A DNA stretch of 64,000 nt, taken from contig NZ_JAKRFN010000023.1 of NCBI RefSeq assembly GCF_022348085.1, positions 43,639 to 107,638 of the forward strand, given 5' to 3'. Under the pieces are notes generated by a model that worked only from the letters and a program-made list of their open reading frames with translations, was not told the origin of the DNA and did not search any database. The position numbers were made by a program, and so were the translations under genes. The stretch comes from Mycobacterium sp. PSTR-4-N (lineage in GTDB: Bacteria > Actinomycetota > Actinomycetes > Mycobacteriales > Mycobacteriaceae). Each line of letters opens with the position of its first letter. Positions within the stretch are counted from its first letter, which is position 1. Below, piece after piece: positions 8,839-17,754 of the stretch.

Positions 8839-10143
8839 ATGCCGGAGGAAGTGACGGTCGAGCGAGCCGCCGAGCGGTTGCAGCCCGTCGACACGCTGGG
8901 AATTCCGCTCGGGCCCGGGCAGCCGCCGGCTTTCCTGCGCGCCCTCGGCGAGCGCACCGACTGGACGGACCTGCGGGTGTACGGCGCGCTGCTGGCGGTG
9001 GGGACCGAACTCTTCTCCCGCGCGGGGGTCCGTTACGTGTCGGGGTTCTACGGTCCCCTGGAGCGGGCCCTGCGCGACTCCGGCGCAGACGTCGATTTCA
9101 TGCCCGCGGACTTCCGTCGCTTCGGGCCGCTGCTGGAACGTCAGCGACCCCGCGTGATGGCCACTGTCGCGACACCCCCTGATTCCGACGGGTGGTGCTC
9201 GCTGTCGTTGCATGCCGGTGCCACCGTCGCCGAACTGCACCGGGCCGGCGCCGATCCGGACCGGCTGCTGATCGTCGAAGCCTCCGAAGCGTTTCCGCGG
9301 ACCGGCGGCTGGGGTGAGCAATACCGCCACGCGGTGCACGTCGACGAGATCGATGTGCTGATCCCGTCGGCCGAGCCGCCGCTCGCGCTCCCTGCTGCGG
9401 CGCCCACCGACACCGACGTCGCGATCGCCCGGCACGCGGTCGGGTTCATCGGCTCCGGGGCCACGCTGCAGACCGGGATCGGCGCCATCCCGAGCCAGAT
9501 CGCGACGATGCTCGCCGACGGGGACGTCGGTGACTTCGGTGTACACAGCGAGATGTTCACCGACGGCTGCATGCGACTGCATCAGGCGGGCAAGGTCACC
9601 AACGCGCGCAAGGGTCAGTACGACGGCGTGAGTGTGACGACGTTCGCGTTGGGCTCCTCCGATCTCTACACCTGGCTCGACGGCAACCGTGACGTCGCGT
9701 TCCTTCCCGTCGAGGTGGTCAACGCCCCCGAGGTCATCGCGGCCAACACCGACATGATCTCGATCAACGGCGCGCTCGCGGTCGACGTGCACGGCCAGGT
9801 CGTGGCCGACACCATCGGCGACGAACAGTTCAGTGGGATCGGCGGGGCCGAGGACTTCGTGGCCGGAGTCGGCCTGGAGTTGAGCGACCGGTCGCTGATC
9901 TGCCTGCCGTCGACGTTCGAACGCGACGGCGTCACGCACTCGCGCATCGTGGCGCAATTCGCTCCCGGCACGCTCGTCACGACACCCCGCCACCACGTCG
10001 ACGTCATCGTCACCGAATACGGCGCCGCGGAGCTCGAAGGGCTCACCGTGCGCGAGCGCGGGCACGCGTTGGCCGCGATCGCGCATCCGCTGTTCCGGGA
10101 CGAGTTGATCGACGCGGCGGACCGTGCCGCGCGCCGCCAATGA
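8839..10143 (+). CDS. Acetyl-CoA hydrolase/transferase family protein
   Basis: A 434-aa member of the acetyl-CoA hydrolase / 4-hydroxybutyrate CoA-transferase family, which moves CoA between carboxylic acids through a glutamyl-CoA intermediate. The glycine-rich TGIGAIP segment and VHSEMFTDG, holding the expected catalytic glutamate, are present at mid-protein; the C-terminal half carries the GLTVRERGHALAAIAHP signature. It heads the run of thiolase, hydratase and dehydrogenase genes on the same strand, fitting acyl-CoA breakdown. The actual acid substrates are unknown. Confidence 0.85.
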   Translation: MPEEVTVERAAERLQPVDTLGIPLGPGQPPAFLRALGERTDWTDLRVYGALLAVGTELFSRAGVRYVSGFYGPLERALRDSGADVDFMPADFRRFGPLLERQRPRVMATVATPPDSDGWCSLSLHAGATVAELHRAGADPDRLLIVEASEAFPRTGGWGEQYRHAVHVDEIDVLIPSAEPPLALPAAAPTDTDVAIARHAVGFIGSGATLQTGIGAIPSQIATMLADGDVGDFGVHSEMFTDGCMRLHQAGKVTNARKGQYDGVSVTTFALGSSDLYTWLDGNRDVAFLPVEVVNAPEVIAANTDMISINGALAVDVHGQVVADTIGDEQFSGIGGAEDFVAGVGLELSDRSLICLPSTFERDGVTHSRIVAQFAPGTLVTTPRHHVDVIVTEYGAAELEGLTVRERGHALAAIAHPLFRDELIDAADRAARRQ

Positions 10144-10210
10144 GCAAGTTGACCTAGTAAACCTTGTTCGTTTAACTTCGAAGAATCCATCCAATGAAGG
10201 AGTGTCTTCC

Positions 10211-11356
10211 ATGCCTGAAGCCGTCATCGTCGAGGCAGTGCGGTCACCCGTCGGCAAGCGCAACGGAGGCCTCTCCGGAGTGCATCCGGCCGAGCTGTCC
10301 GCACAGGTGCTCAACGGTCTGGTCGAGCGAGCCGGGGTCGACCCGGCACTGGTCGACGACGTCATCTGGGGGTGCGTCATGCAAGCGGGTGAGCAGGCGC
10401 TCGACATCGCCCGCACCGCGCTGCTGACGGCCCGCTGGCCGGAGTCGGTGCCCGGGGTGACCGTGGACCGGCAGTGCGGATCGAGCCAGCAGTCGGTGCA
10501 CTTCGCCGCGGCCGGCGTGGTCGCCGGACACTACGACGTCGTCGTCGCCGGTGGCGTCGAGTCGATGTCGCGGACCCCGATGGGTTCATCGCTGGCCGGT
10601 GGCGGAAACCCGTACCCCGCCGGGTTCAAGGACCGCTACAGCAAGACGCCGAACCAGGGCATCGGTGCCGAGATGATCGCCGAGCAGTGGGGGTTCAGCC
10701 GCACCGATCTCGACCAGTACTCCCTCGACTCGCACGAAAAGGCCGCTGCGGCACAGGATGCCGGCGCGTTCGAGGGTCAGATCGTGGCGATCAAAGACCA
10801 GGACGGTAATCCGGTCCTCACCGACGAGGGCATCCGGCGCGGCACGACGCTGGAGAAGATGGGTCAGCTCAAGCCCGCGTTCCGTGAGGACGGGGTGATC
10901 CACGCCGGCAACAGCTCTCAGATCTCCGACGGCTCGGCGGCGCTGCTGTTCATGTCGGCCGAGAAGGCCAAGGAGCTCGGCCTCAAGCCGCTGGCGAAGG
11001 TGCACACCGCGGTGCTGGCAGGCGCCGACCCGGTGATCATGCTGACCGCGCCGATCCCGGCGACACAGAAGGCGCTCAAGCGGTCCGGGCTGTCGATCGA
11101 TCAGATCGGCGCCTTCGAGGTGAACGAGGCCTTCGCGCCCGTTCCGATGGCGTGGCTCAAGGACATCGGCGCCGACGAGAAGAAGCTCAACCCCAATGGC
11201 GGGGCGATCGCACTCGGCCACCCGCTCGGCGGCTCGGGCGCCCGGATCATGACCACGTTGCTCCATCACATGCGCGACAACGGGATTCAGTACGGACTGC
11301 AGACCATGTGCGAGGGCGGCGGACAGGCCAACGCGACCATCTTGGAGCTGCTGTGA
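10211..11356 (+). CDS. Thiolase (acetyl-CoA acetyltransferase, FadA-type)
   Basis: A 381-aa degradative thiolase, catalysing CoA-dependent cleavage of 3-ketoacyl-CoA. The nucleophile Cys89 (DRQCGSSQQS), His337 (ALGHPLGGSGARI) and Cys367 (MCEGGGQAN) are all in place. The frame is open upstream, but ATG 10211 with an AAGGAG site ten bases before gives the proper N-terminus (MPEAVIVEAVRSP). The next gene starts at a GTGA overlap with this stop, so they are co-translated. Confidence 0.93.
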   Translation: MPEAVIVEAVRSPVGKRNGGLSGVHPAELSAQVLNGLVERAGVDPALVDDVIWGCVMQAGEQALDIARTALLTARWPESVPGVTVDRQCGSSQQSVHFAAAGVVAGHYDVVVAGGVESMSRTPMGSSLAGGGNPYPAGFKDRYSKTPNQGIGAEMIAEQWGFSRTDLDQYSLDSHEKAAAAQDAGAFEGQIVAIKDQDGNPVLTDEGIRRGTTLEKMGQLKPAFREDGVIHAGNSSQISDGSAALLFMSAEKAKELGLKPLAKVHTAVLAGADPVIMLTAPIPATQKALKRSGLSIDQIGAFEVNEAFAPVPMAWLKDIGADEKKLNPNGGAIALGHPLGGSGARIMTTLLHHMRDNGIQYGLQTMCEGGGQANATILELL

Positions 11357-12156
11357 CCGAGGCGTCCCAGCCCCAGCCCGGCGCACTGGTCGAGCGGCGC
11401 GGCAACGTCATGGTCATCACGATCAACCGGCCCGAGGCCCGCAACGCCATCAACTCTGCGGTCTCGATCGCCCTCGGTGACGCCCTCGACGAAGCGCAGA
11501 ACGATCCCGACGTGTGGGCCGTCGTGCTCACCGGGTCGGGGGACAAATCCTTCTGTGCCGGAGCCGATCTCAAGGCGCTCTCGCGCGGTGAGAACATCGG
11601 CCACCCCGACCGTCCCAAGTGGGGGTTCGCCGGCTACGTCCGGCACTTCATCGACAAGCCGACCATCGCGGCGGTCAACGGTACCGCGCTGGGCGGCGGC
11701 ACCGAGCTGGCGCTGGCCAGTGACCTCGTCGTCGCGCAGGAGAGCGCGACATTCGGTCTGCCCGAGGTGAAGCGGGGCCTGATCGCCGGCGCGGGCGGAG
11801 TGTTCCGGATCGTCGAGCAGATCCCGCGCAAGGTCGCGATGCAGATGATGCTCACCGGAGAGCCGATCAGCGCGGCCGACGCGCAGCGCTGGGGACTGGT
11901 CAACGAGGTGGTGCCGGACGGGACGGCGCTCGACGCCGCACTCGCCCTGGCCGAACGCATCACCGTCAACGCTCCGCTGGCCGTGCAGGCCAGCAAGCGG
12001 GTCGCCCGCGGCGCCGATGACGGCGTCGTCGTCGACGAGGAAGCCGGCTGGACCCGCACGATGCGCGAAGCCATCGTGGTGTTCAGCTCCGAGGACGCGC
12101 AGGAAGGCCCGCTCGCGTTCGCGCAGAAGCGCCAGCCGGTCTGGAAAGCCAAGTAA
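11353..12156 (+). CDS. Enoyl-CoA hydratase/isomerase family protein
   Basis: A 267-aa crotonase-fold enzyme that hydrates 2-enoyl-CoA. The oxyanion-hole segments AGADLKAL and NGTALGGGTELALASD are present, as is the second catalytic region GLPEVKRGLIAGAGG. GTG 11353 overlaps the thiolase stop (GTGA). It sits between thiolase and acyl-CoA dehydrogenase genes, forming a full beta-oxidation set with them. Chain-length or ring specificity is not visible. Confidence 0.92.
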   Translation: MTEASQPQPGALVERRGNVMVITINRPEARNAINSAVSIALGDALDEAQNDPDVWAVVLTGSGDKSFCAGADLKALSRGENIGHPDRPKWGFAGYVRHFIDKPTIAAVNGTALGGGTELALASDLVVAQESATFGLPEVKRGLIAGAGGVFRIVEQIPRKVAMQMMLTGEPISAADAQRWGLVNEVVPDGTALDAALALAERITVNAPLAVQASKRVARGADDGVVVDEEAGWTRTMREAIVVFSSEDAQEGPLAFAQKRQPVWKAK

Positions 12157-12166
12157 GGGAGTCGAT

Positions 12167-13309
12167 ATGAAGCGCACCATCTACGAAGCCGAGCACGAGG
12201 CGTTCCGCGACACCGTACGCGGATACATCGAGAGCGAGCTGGTGCCCAACGCCGAGAAGTGGGAAGCCGATCGCATCGTCGACCGGTCGGCCTATGTCGC
12301 GGCGGGCAAGCACGGCCTGATCGGGTTCAACATGCCCGAGGAATACGGCGGCGGCGGTTCGGACGACTTCCGGTTCAACGCGGTCATCGACGAGGAGATC
12401 GCCAAGGCCGGTGTGCCGGGACCCGGACTGAGCCTGCACAACGACGTCGTCGCACCGTATTTCAAGGACCTCACCACCGATGAGCAGAAGGCACGGTGGC
12501 TCCCGGGGATCGCCAGCGGCGAGACGATCATCGCCGTCGCGATGACCGAGCCGGGCGCGGGCAGCGACCTCGCGGGCATCCGCACCTCGGCCGTACGCGA
12601 CGGGGACGACTGGATCCTCAACGGGTCCAAGACGTTCATCTCCTCGGGCATCAACAGCGACCTCGTCGTCGTCGTGGCGCGCACCGATCCCGAGGCCGGC
12701 CACAAAGGCTTTTCGTTGCTGGTGGTCGAGCGGGACATGCCCGGGTTCACCCGCGGCCGCAAGCTCGACAAGATGGGGATGCACGCCCAGGACACCGCCG
12801 AGCTGCACTTCGAGAACGTCCGGGTGCCGAACGACAACGTGCTGGGCAAGGAGGGCCGCGGCTTCTACCACCTGATGCAGAACCTGCCCTCGGAGCGGCT
12901 CTCGATCGCGATCTCCGCGATCGCCGGGGCGCGCGAAACCTGGCGCCAGACACTGCAATACGCCAAGGATCGCAAGGCGTTCGGCCAGCCGATCGGCAGC
13001 TTCCAGCACAACCGGTTCCTGCTCGCGGAGATGGACACCGAGCTCGACGTCACCGAGCAGTACGTGGACCGGTGCCTGCAGGCCATCGTCGACGGCGAGC
13101 TGACCGCGGTCGAAGCGGCAAAGGCGAAGTGGTGGGCGACCGAGGTCGCCAAGAAGGTCGTCGACCAGTGCGTGCAGCTGCACGGCGGCTACGGCTGGAT
13201 GATGGAGTACCGCGTCTGCCGTGACTACGTCGACGGTCGCATCATGACGATCTTCGGCGGCACCACCGAGATCATGAAAGAGATCATCGGCCGCGATCTC
13301 GGCCTGTGA
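12167..13309 (+). CDS. Acyl-CoA dehydrogenase (FadE-type)
   Basis: A 380-aa FAD-dependent acyl-CoA dehydrogenase, first step of beta-oxidation. Signatures are AMTEPGAGSDLAGI (residues ~125-138) and RKAFGQPIGSFQ. The MCAD-type base in the C-terminal loop is missing (IFGGTTEIM, Gly where Glu would be), but Glu243 in LPSERLSIA matches the position used by long-chain and isovaleryl-CoA dehydrogenases. ATG 12167 follows an AAGGGA site, 10 bases after the hydratase stop. Last gene of the operon; a hairpin follows. Confidence 0.92.
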   Translation: MKRTIYEAEHEAFRDTVRGYIESELVPNAEKWEADRIVDRSAYVAAGKHGLIGFNMPEEYGGGGSDDFRFNAVIDEEIAKAGVPGPGLSLHNDVVAPYFKDLTTDEQKARWLPGIASGETIIAVAMTEPGAGSDLAGIRTSAVRDGDDWILNGSKTFISSGINSDLVVVVARTDPEAGHKGFSLLVVERDMPGFTRGRKLDKMGMHAQDTAELHFENVRVPNDNVLGKEGRGFYHLMQNLPSERLSIAISAIAGARETWRQTLQYAKDRKAFGQPIGSFQHNRFLLAEMDTELDVTEQYVDRCLQAIVDGELTAVEAAKAKWWATEVAKKVVDQCVQLHGGYGWMMEYRVCRDYVDGRIMTIFGGTTEIMKEIIGRDLGL

Positions 13310-13317
13310 ACAGCGAT

Positions 13318-13360
13318 TTCGGCGTGGTTGTCATCGCTGAGCGACGACAACCACGCCGAA
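13318..13360. terminator. Bidirectional terminator hairpin
   Basis: Inverted repeat of 15 bp (TTCGGCGTGGTTGTC / GACAACCACGCCGAA) with a 13-base loop that can form a further TCGC/GCGA pair. It fills the 55-bp gap between the convergent acyl-CoA dehydrogenase and fasciclin genes and can serve both. Confidence 0.8.
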
Positions 13361-13364
13361 GTCA

Positions 13365-14108
13365 CTAACCAATCGGGGCTTCTGCGGCTGGAGTGGTGGA
13401 CGTCTCGGCGGGCAGCGGCGCAGCCGGCGTGCTCGTCGGGGTCGCCGACGTGCTGGTCGGTACGGCCGAGGTGCTCGTGGACGTCGGTGTCGTGGGGGCC
13501 GGTGCGTCCGCCGGGTTCAGCACGTGGTCGACCAGGTAGATCCGTGCGTTCTCCGCCTGGATGCCGCCGCACAACACCTTGGTGGTCTCGTTGACCTTCA
13601 GGTCACCACCGGAGCCGGTCACCTCGATCTCGGTGCCCTCCTGGGTGGGCCGCTGGCCCTTCACGTCATCGGGGCCCAGCAGGCCGAGGAACACGTGGTA
13701 GTAGAGCAGGCTGGTCAGCGCGGCCGGATCGGTGCGCAGCACCTCCTGCTGCTCGGGCGGCAGCTCGGCGAACGCCTCATTGGTGGGGGCGAACACCACG
13801 AACGGGCCGTTGTCGAGCACCGGGGCGATGTTGACCGCCGGGTTCAGCTGACCCGACACCGCGGCGTTGAACGAACTGATGTCCGGGATGGCGGCCAGCG
13901 CCTTGCTCACCGGGACGTTGTTCAGGCTCTTCCAGTTCGGCACCGCTTTTTTGAACGGATCGCACTGCGGACCCTGCGGGTCGGGGATCTCGGCCGTCAC
14001 GGTCGTGGTCGTCGGCTGGGCGGATGCGGTGACAGCCAGCGGAACCGACAGGGCGATCGCGGCGGCACTCGCAGCGATGCCGATGGCCTTGCTGGGGCGG
14101 GTCTTCAC
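13365..14108 (-). CDS. Secreted fasciclin-domain protein (MPT70/MPT83-like)
   Basis: A 247-aa exported protein. A signal peptide covers residues 1-30 (basic start, long hydrophobic core, ending TASAQ) without a lipobox cysteine. A FAS1 domain follows at ~60-195 (FVVFAPTNEAFAELP, YHVFLG, RIYLVDHVLNP). The tail (~198-247) is Pro/Thr/Ser-rich and low complexity, perhaps spanning the cell wall or O-mannosylated. The plan matches mycobacterial MPT70/83 relatives, which have adhesion-like domains. A single-gene unit. Confidence 0.9.
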   Translation of the reverse strand: MKTRPSKAIGIAASAAAIALSVPLAVTASAQPTTTTVTAEIPDPQGPQCDPFKKAVPNWKSLNNVPVSKALAAIPDISSFNAAVSGQLNPAVNIAPVLDNGPFVVFAPTNEAFAELPPEQQEVLRTDPAALTSLLYYHVFLGLLGPDDVKGQRPTQEGTEIEVTGSGGDLKVNETTKVLCGGIQAENARIYLVDHVLNPADAPAPTTPTSTSTSAVPTSTSATPTSTPAAPLPAETSTTPAAEAPIG

Positions 14109-14229
14109 GTTCTGCTCCTCATGCTCGTCAGGTCGCTTGGCATGCTATGCGCACGCTCGGGTCACGACCAAGTCGAGAATGTGTCGCGGCTGGGCCACGA
14201 CGTGTTACAGGAGAGCCCCTGACCAGGGC

Positions 14230-15135
14230 TTATCGCGCGCCCACAGCAGGTGTGCAGAGCTGCTCCGAGAGCTGCCACAACTCCAGTGCGCGCGCCTCGT
14301 CCATGGCATACGGCGCCGCCTCGGTGACTGCGCAGTCGGACAGATAGACGCCCCCGGCAGCGGCCACCTCGTCGCTGACGGCGGCCCACACCTGTGTCGC
14401 CGCGCCGTACTCCGGCGTGGTGAACTGCCGGTTGGTGCGGCCCCGCTGGTTCAAGTCGGCGAAGTCCTGCTCGTCCATGTGCCGGGCCAGCGAGGTGGCG
14501 ACGATGCCGGGATGTACCGCGTAGGCGTGCACACCGCTGTCGCGCAGGCGACGGTCCAGTTCGACGGCGTGCAACACGTTGGCCGTCTTCGAGGCGCCGT
14601 ACGCGGTGAATTTGTCGTAGTCGCGTCGTTCCCAGTTGGGATCGTCCAGGTCGACGTCGCCGAGCCGGTGGCCCTCCGAGGAGAGGTTCACCACCCGCGC
14701 GCCGTCAGCGGCGACCAGGGCGGGCAGCAGCGATCGGGTCAGTTCGAAGTGGCCCAGATGATTGGTGCCGAACTGCAGCTCGAATCCGTCGACGGTGCGC
14801 TCGAACGGCGTGAACATCACCCCGGCGTTGTTCATCAGGACGTGCACGGCCGGGGTGAGGTCGCTGATCTCCGCCGCGGCCGCACTCACCGACTCCAGCG
14901 AGGTGAGGTCCAACCGCACCGTCGCGGTCAGTGCCTTCGGCTCCTGGTCGCGAACCCATGACTCGGTCTCGGCGAGCGCCGCCGCGTCCCGACCCGTCAG
15001 GATCACCCGCGCACCCGTGCGTGCCAGGCATCGGGCCGACTCGCGGCCCAGTCCCGACGTCGCGCCGGTGATCACGACGGTCTTACCGGTCAGATCGACG
15101 TCCTCGACGATCTGCAGGGCGGTGGGGGTCGACAT
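14230..15135 (-). CDS. SDR-family oxidoreductase (retinol-dehydrogenase-like)
   Basis: A 301-aa SDR with TGATSGLG near residues 24-31, LMNNAGVM, a serine in NLSSEGH and the YGASK active-site motif. The layout resembles the long WW-domain oxidoreductase/retinol dehydrogenase-like SDRs common in mycobacteria. The open frame runs far upstream (to 15747) but overlaps the divergent gamma carbonic anhydrase gene there; the ATG at 15135 gives the normal N-terminus. The substrate is unknown. Confidence 0.87.
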   Translation of the reverse strand: MSTPTALQIVEDVDLTGKTVVITGATSGLGRESARCLARTGARVILTGRDAAALAETESWVRDQEPKALTATVRLDLTSLESVSAAAAEISDLTPAVHVLMNNAGVMFTPFERTVDGFELQFGTNHLGHFELTRSLLPALVAADGARVVNLSSEGHRLGDVDLDDPNWERRDYDKFTAYGASKTANVLHAVELDRRLRDSGVHAYAVHPGIVATSLARHMDEQDFADLNQRGRTNRQFTTPEYGAATQVWAAVSDEVAAAGGVYLSDCAVTEAAPYAMDEARALELWQLSEQLCTPAVGAR

Positions 15136-15216
15136 CGTCGTCGAATCGGAGGCGCTCACGACGAGAGGATCGCACGCGCCCGCCGACGACGTCGCAGCCG
15201 ACCCTACGATGGCGCC

Positions 15217-15744
15217 ATGCCGGAGCCACTGATCCTTCCCATCGCCGGGCACGCACCGCAGCTGCATCCGCAGAGCTGGGCCGCGCCGAACTCCACCCTC
15301 GTCGGCCGGATCATCCTGGCCGAGGGGGCCAGCGTCTGGTACGGCGCCACCCTGCGCGCCGAGACCGAGGACATCGAGATCGGGGCGGGCAGCAACATCC
15401 AGGACAACGTGACGATCCACGTCGACCCGGGTTTCCCGGCGCGCATCGGCGCCGGCGTGACGGTAGGGCACAACGCGGTGCTGCACGGGTGCACCATCGG
15501 CGACGACACGCTGATCGGGATGGGGGCGGTGGTCCTCAACGGAGCCAGCATCGGTGCGGGGTGTCTGATCGCGGCCGGGGCGGTGGTGTCCCAGGGCGCG
15601 GAGATCCCGCCCGGGCACATGGTGGCCGGGGTGCCCGCGAAAGTGCGCCGCGAGCTCGCCGACGCGGAGAAGGAAGGCATCAAGACGAACGCTCTTGTGT
15701 ACCAGGAGCTGGTCAAACTGCACCGTGACACAGGCAACGTCTGA
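15217..15744 (+). CDS. Gamma-class carbonic anhydrase family protein
   Basis: A 175-aa left-handed beta-helix protein with hexapeptide repeats (VGRIILAEGASVWYGA, IGAGVTVGHNAVLHG, IGAGCLIAAGAV). Three histidines in the metal-binding pattern, His68, His85 and His90, are present, so a zinc- or iron-dependent trimer hydrating CO2 is likely, although many family members lack measured activity. The 5' end is divergent from the SDR gene. Confidence 0.9.
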   Translation: MPEPLILPIAGHAPQLHPQSWAAPNSTLVGRIILAEGASVWYGATLRAETEDIEIGAGSNIQDNVTIHVDPGFPARIGAGVTVGHNAVLHGCTIGDDTLIGMGAVVLNGASIGAGCLIAAGAVVSQGAEIPPGHMVAGVPAKVRRELADAEKEGIKTNALVYQELVKLHRDTGNV

Positions 15745-15773
15745 CATCGGGGTCGTTGGGGTAAAGACCTACC

Positions 15774-16925
15774 GTGGGTAATCGGACTCTGGTCACCGGC
15801 GCGAGTGGCTACATCGGCTCGCGACTGGTCACGGCGCTTCTGGAAAACGGGGACGACGTCGTCGCGGTCAGCCGTCACCCGCAGAGGCTGAGCGAATTCG
15901 GTTGGTACGACCGGGTTTCGACGGTCGAGTTGGACGCAGGTGACGCCGCCTCCGCGCGCCGGGCGTTCGATGAGGCCGGACCGGTCGACGTCGTCTATTA
16001 CCTGGTGCACGGCATCGGGCAGCCCGGCTTCCGGGAGGCGGACAATCAGGCCGCAGCCAACGTGGCCGAGGCAGCGAAGGCCGCGGGGGTGCGCCGCATC
16101 GTCTATCTCGGCGGTTTCGTGCCGCAAGCACCCGACGGTGGGCCGCTCTCGGAGCACCTCTCCAGCCGCGCCGAGGTCGCCCACGCACTGCACGTCGACG
16201 GCGGGCCGGACGTGGTGTGGCTCGGTGCGGCGATCGTGCTCGGAGCCGGGTCGACGTCCTTCGAGATGATGCGCTACGTCGCCGACCGGTTTCTGCTGCT
16301 GCCGATGCCGGAATGGTCGGCCAACCCCATCGACCCGATCTCGGTCCGCGACGTCGTGTACTACCTCGTCGCCGCCGCGGACGGCAAGGTTCCCGCGGGC
16401 TCGTACGACGTCCGCGGCCCCGAGACCACCACGTACGGGGACCTGCTGCGCACCTATGCGCGCATCGCCGGGATCTGGCGCACACCGGTACCGGTGTACG
16501 GCATCGACACCGGCCTGGTGTCCATGTTCAGCGGCGTCATCCTGCCCGTACCCGGCGGCTTGGCGGGCGACCTCATCGAATCGCTGGACTTCCCGATGAT
16601 GGCGACCCAGGACGGGCTCTCCGGGCTTGTCCCCGATCCGCCGGACGGCCTCACGAGCATCGAGGACGCGATCCGCGCCGCGGTGACCAGTCCGGCACGC
16701 CGGCCCGTGGACGAGCTCGCCGACCCCCACCACCTCGCCGACACCGATCCGGACTGGGCGGGCGGGGACGCGCTGCGGCTGCGCCAACTCGCCTGCGCCG
16801 TCACCCCTCACGTCGTCCAGCCGGTGCTCGGCCTGATCGGACTGGTGCCCAAACCCGTTGCCGCTGCCGTCCGCACCGGTCTCGATCACCTGATCGGACT
16901 GGTGCCCAAGGGGAGTACTGCGTGA
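15774..16925 (+). CDS. NAD(P)H-binding atypical SDR (NmrA-like)
   Basis: A 383-aa protein with an N-terminal Rossmann motif TGASGYIGSRL (residues ~8-18) of the atypical/extended SDR type and no YxxxK catalytic pair in the usual place. After a mixed middle (IDPISVRDVVYYLV), the C-terminus is hydrophobic with a short internal repeat (GLIGLVPKPVAA and HLIGLVPKG). Starts at GTG 15774. Its stop overlaps the GTG of the CPBP protease gene, so the two are coupled. The function is unknown; a membrane-linked reductase or sensor is possible. Confidence 0.78.
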   Translation: MGNRTLVTGASGYIGSRLVTALLENGDDVVAVSRHPQRLSEFGWYDRVSTVELDAGDAASARRAFDEAGPVDVVYYLVHGIGQPGFREADNQAAANVAEAAKAAGVRRIVYLGGFVPQAPDGGPLSEHLSSRAEVAHALHVDGGPDVVWLGAAIVLGAGSTSFEMMRYVADRFLLLPMPEWSANPIDPISVRDVVYYLVAAADGKVPAGSYDVRGPETTTYGDLLRTYARIAGIWRTPVPVYGIDTGLVSMFSGVILPVPGGLAGDLIESLDFPMMATQDGLSGLVPDPPDGLTSIEDAIRAAVTSPARRPVDELADPHHLADTDPDWAGGDALRLRQLACAVTPHVVQPVLGLIGLVPKPVAAAVRTGLDHLIGLVPKGSTA

Positions 16926-17638
16926 ACAGTTCAGAGCACACGCCGCTGTCCGGCGAGATCAAGCAGATCGCGCGCACCAAGGCGCCTGCGTTCAACGAAC
17001 CGCCGTCGATGGTCACCCGGCGCAAGTTCGTCGTCGGGGTGTTCTTGCTGATCGGCGCGGCGCTGCTGGGCTATTCGCTCAGTCTCCCGCCCGGCGACAG
17101 CTCGTTCGTGTGGCTCACGCTCGCGCTGGCCGCGGTCTGGGCGATCGGGGCGTTTCTCTCCGGTCCACTGCACTGGGGGCACGTGAGTTTCCGCGGCCGC
17201 AACCAGCGCCCGGTGATCACCGGTACCGGCGTCGGCCTCGGTCTCGGCGCGGTGTTCGTCCTCGGCGCGCTGGTCGCACGTCAGATTCCCCCGGTGCGCG
17301 ACTACATCACCAGCGTGCTGGAGTACGTCAACACCGCACCACTGTGGGCGATCGCGTTCATCACGGTGATCAACGGCGTGGCCGAGGAGATGTTCTTCCG
17401 AGGCGCGCTGTACACCGCGCTGTGGAAGTACAAGCCGGTGATCGTGTCGACAGTGTTGTACGTGATCGCCACAGCGGTCACGACCGGCAACCCGATGCTG
17501 GGCTTCGCGGCGATCATCCTCGGCACCGTGTGCGCGTTGGAGCGGCGCGCCACCGGGGGAGTGCTCGCCCCGATGTTGACGCACTTCTTCTGGGGTCTGG
17601 TGATGGTGCTCGCGTTGCCGCCGATGTTCGGCGTCTGA
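16922..17638 (+). CDS. CPBP-family intramembrane metalloprotease
   Basis: A 238-aa membrane protein of the CPBP (CAAX protease and bacteriocin-processing) family. The EExxxR motif is seen in VAEEMFFRGALY, and a later conserved histidine in MLTHFFWGL; both are parts of the glutamic intramembrane protease site. About six hydrophobic segments. GTG 16922 overlaps the preceding stop (GTGA). The target is unknown. A hairpin terminator lies 82 bases after the stop. Confidence 0.88.
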   Translation: MNSSEHTPLSGEIKQIARTKAPAFNEPPSMVTRRKFVVGVFLLIGAALLGYSLSLPPGDSSFVWLTLALAAVWAIGAFLSGPLHWGHVSFRGRNQRPVITGTGVGLGLGAVFVLGALVARQIPPVRDYITSVLEYVNTAPLWAIAFITVINGVAEEMFFRGALYTALWKYKPVIVSTVLYVIATAVTTGNPMLGFAAIILGTVCALERRATGGVLAPMLTHFFWGLVMVLALPPMFGV

Positions 17639-17719
17639 GCCGGCGGGTATCGCAACCGCCCGGGCGTCGAGCCTTGCGCCTGCGCCGAGATCGACGAAAT
17701 GGTGCGTTCTTCTCGCACT

Positions 17720-17749
17720 TTCCCGCCCGAACGTCGGTTTGGGCGGGAA
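17720..17749. terminator. Hairpin terminator
   Basis: Inverted repeat TTCCCGCCC / GGGCGGGAA with a 12-base loop between convergent genes (CPBP protease and enoyl-CoA hydratase); usable in both directions. Confidence 0.65.
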
Positions 17750-17754
17750 GGGGG

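Noticed and set aside
8569..10416. 615-aa minus-strand open frame
   Set aside because: It lies antisense to the CoA-transferase/hydrolase gene, spans its promoter and the divergent regulator, and has Arg/His/Asp/Val-biased shadow composition.
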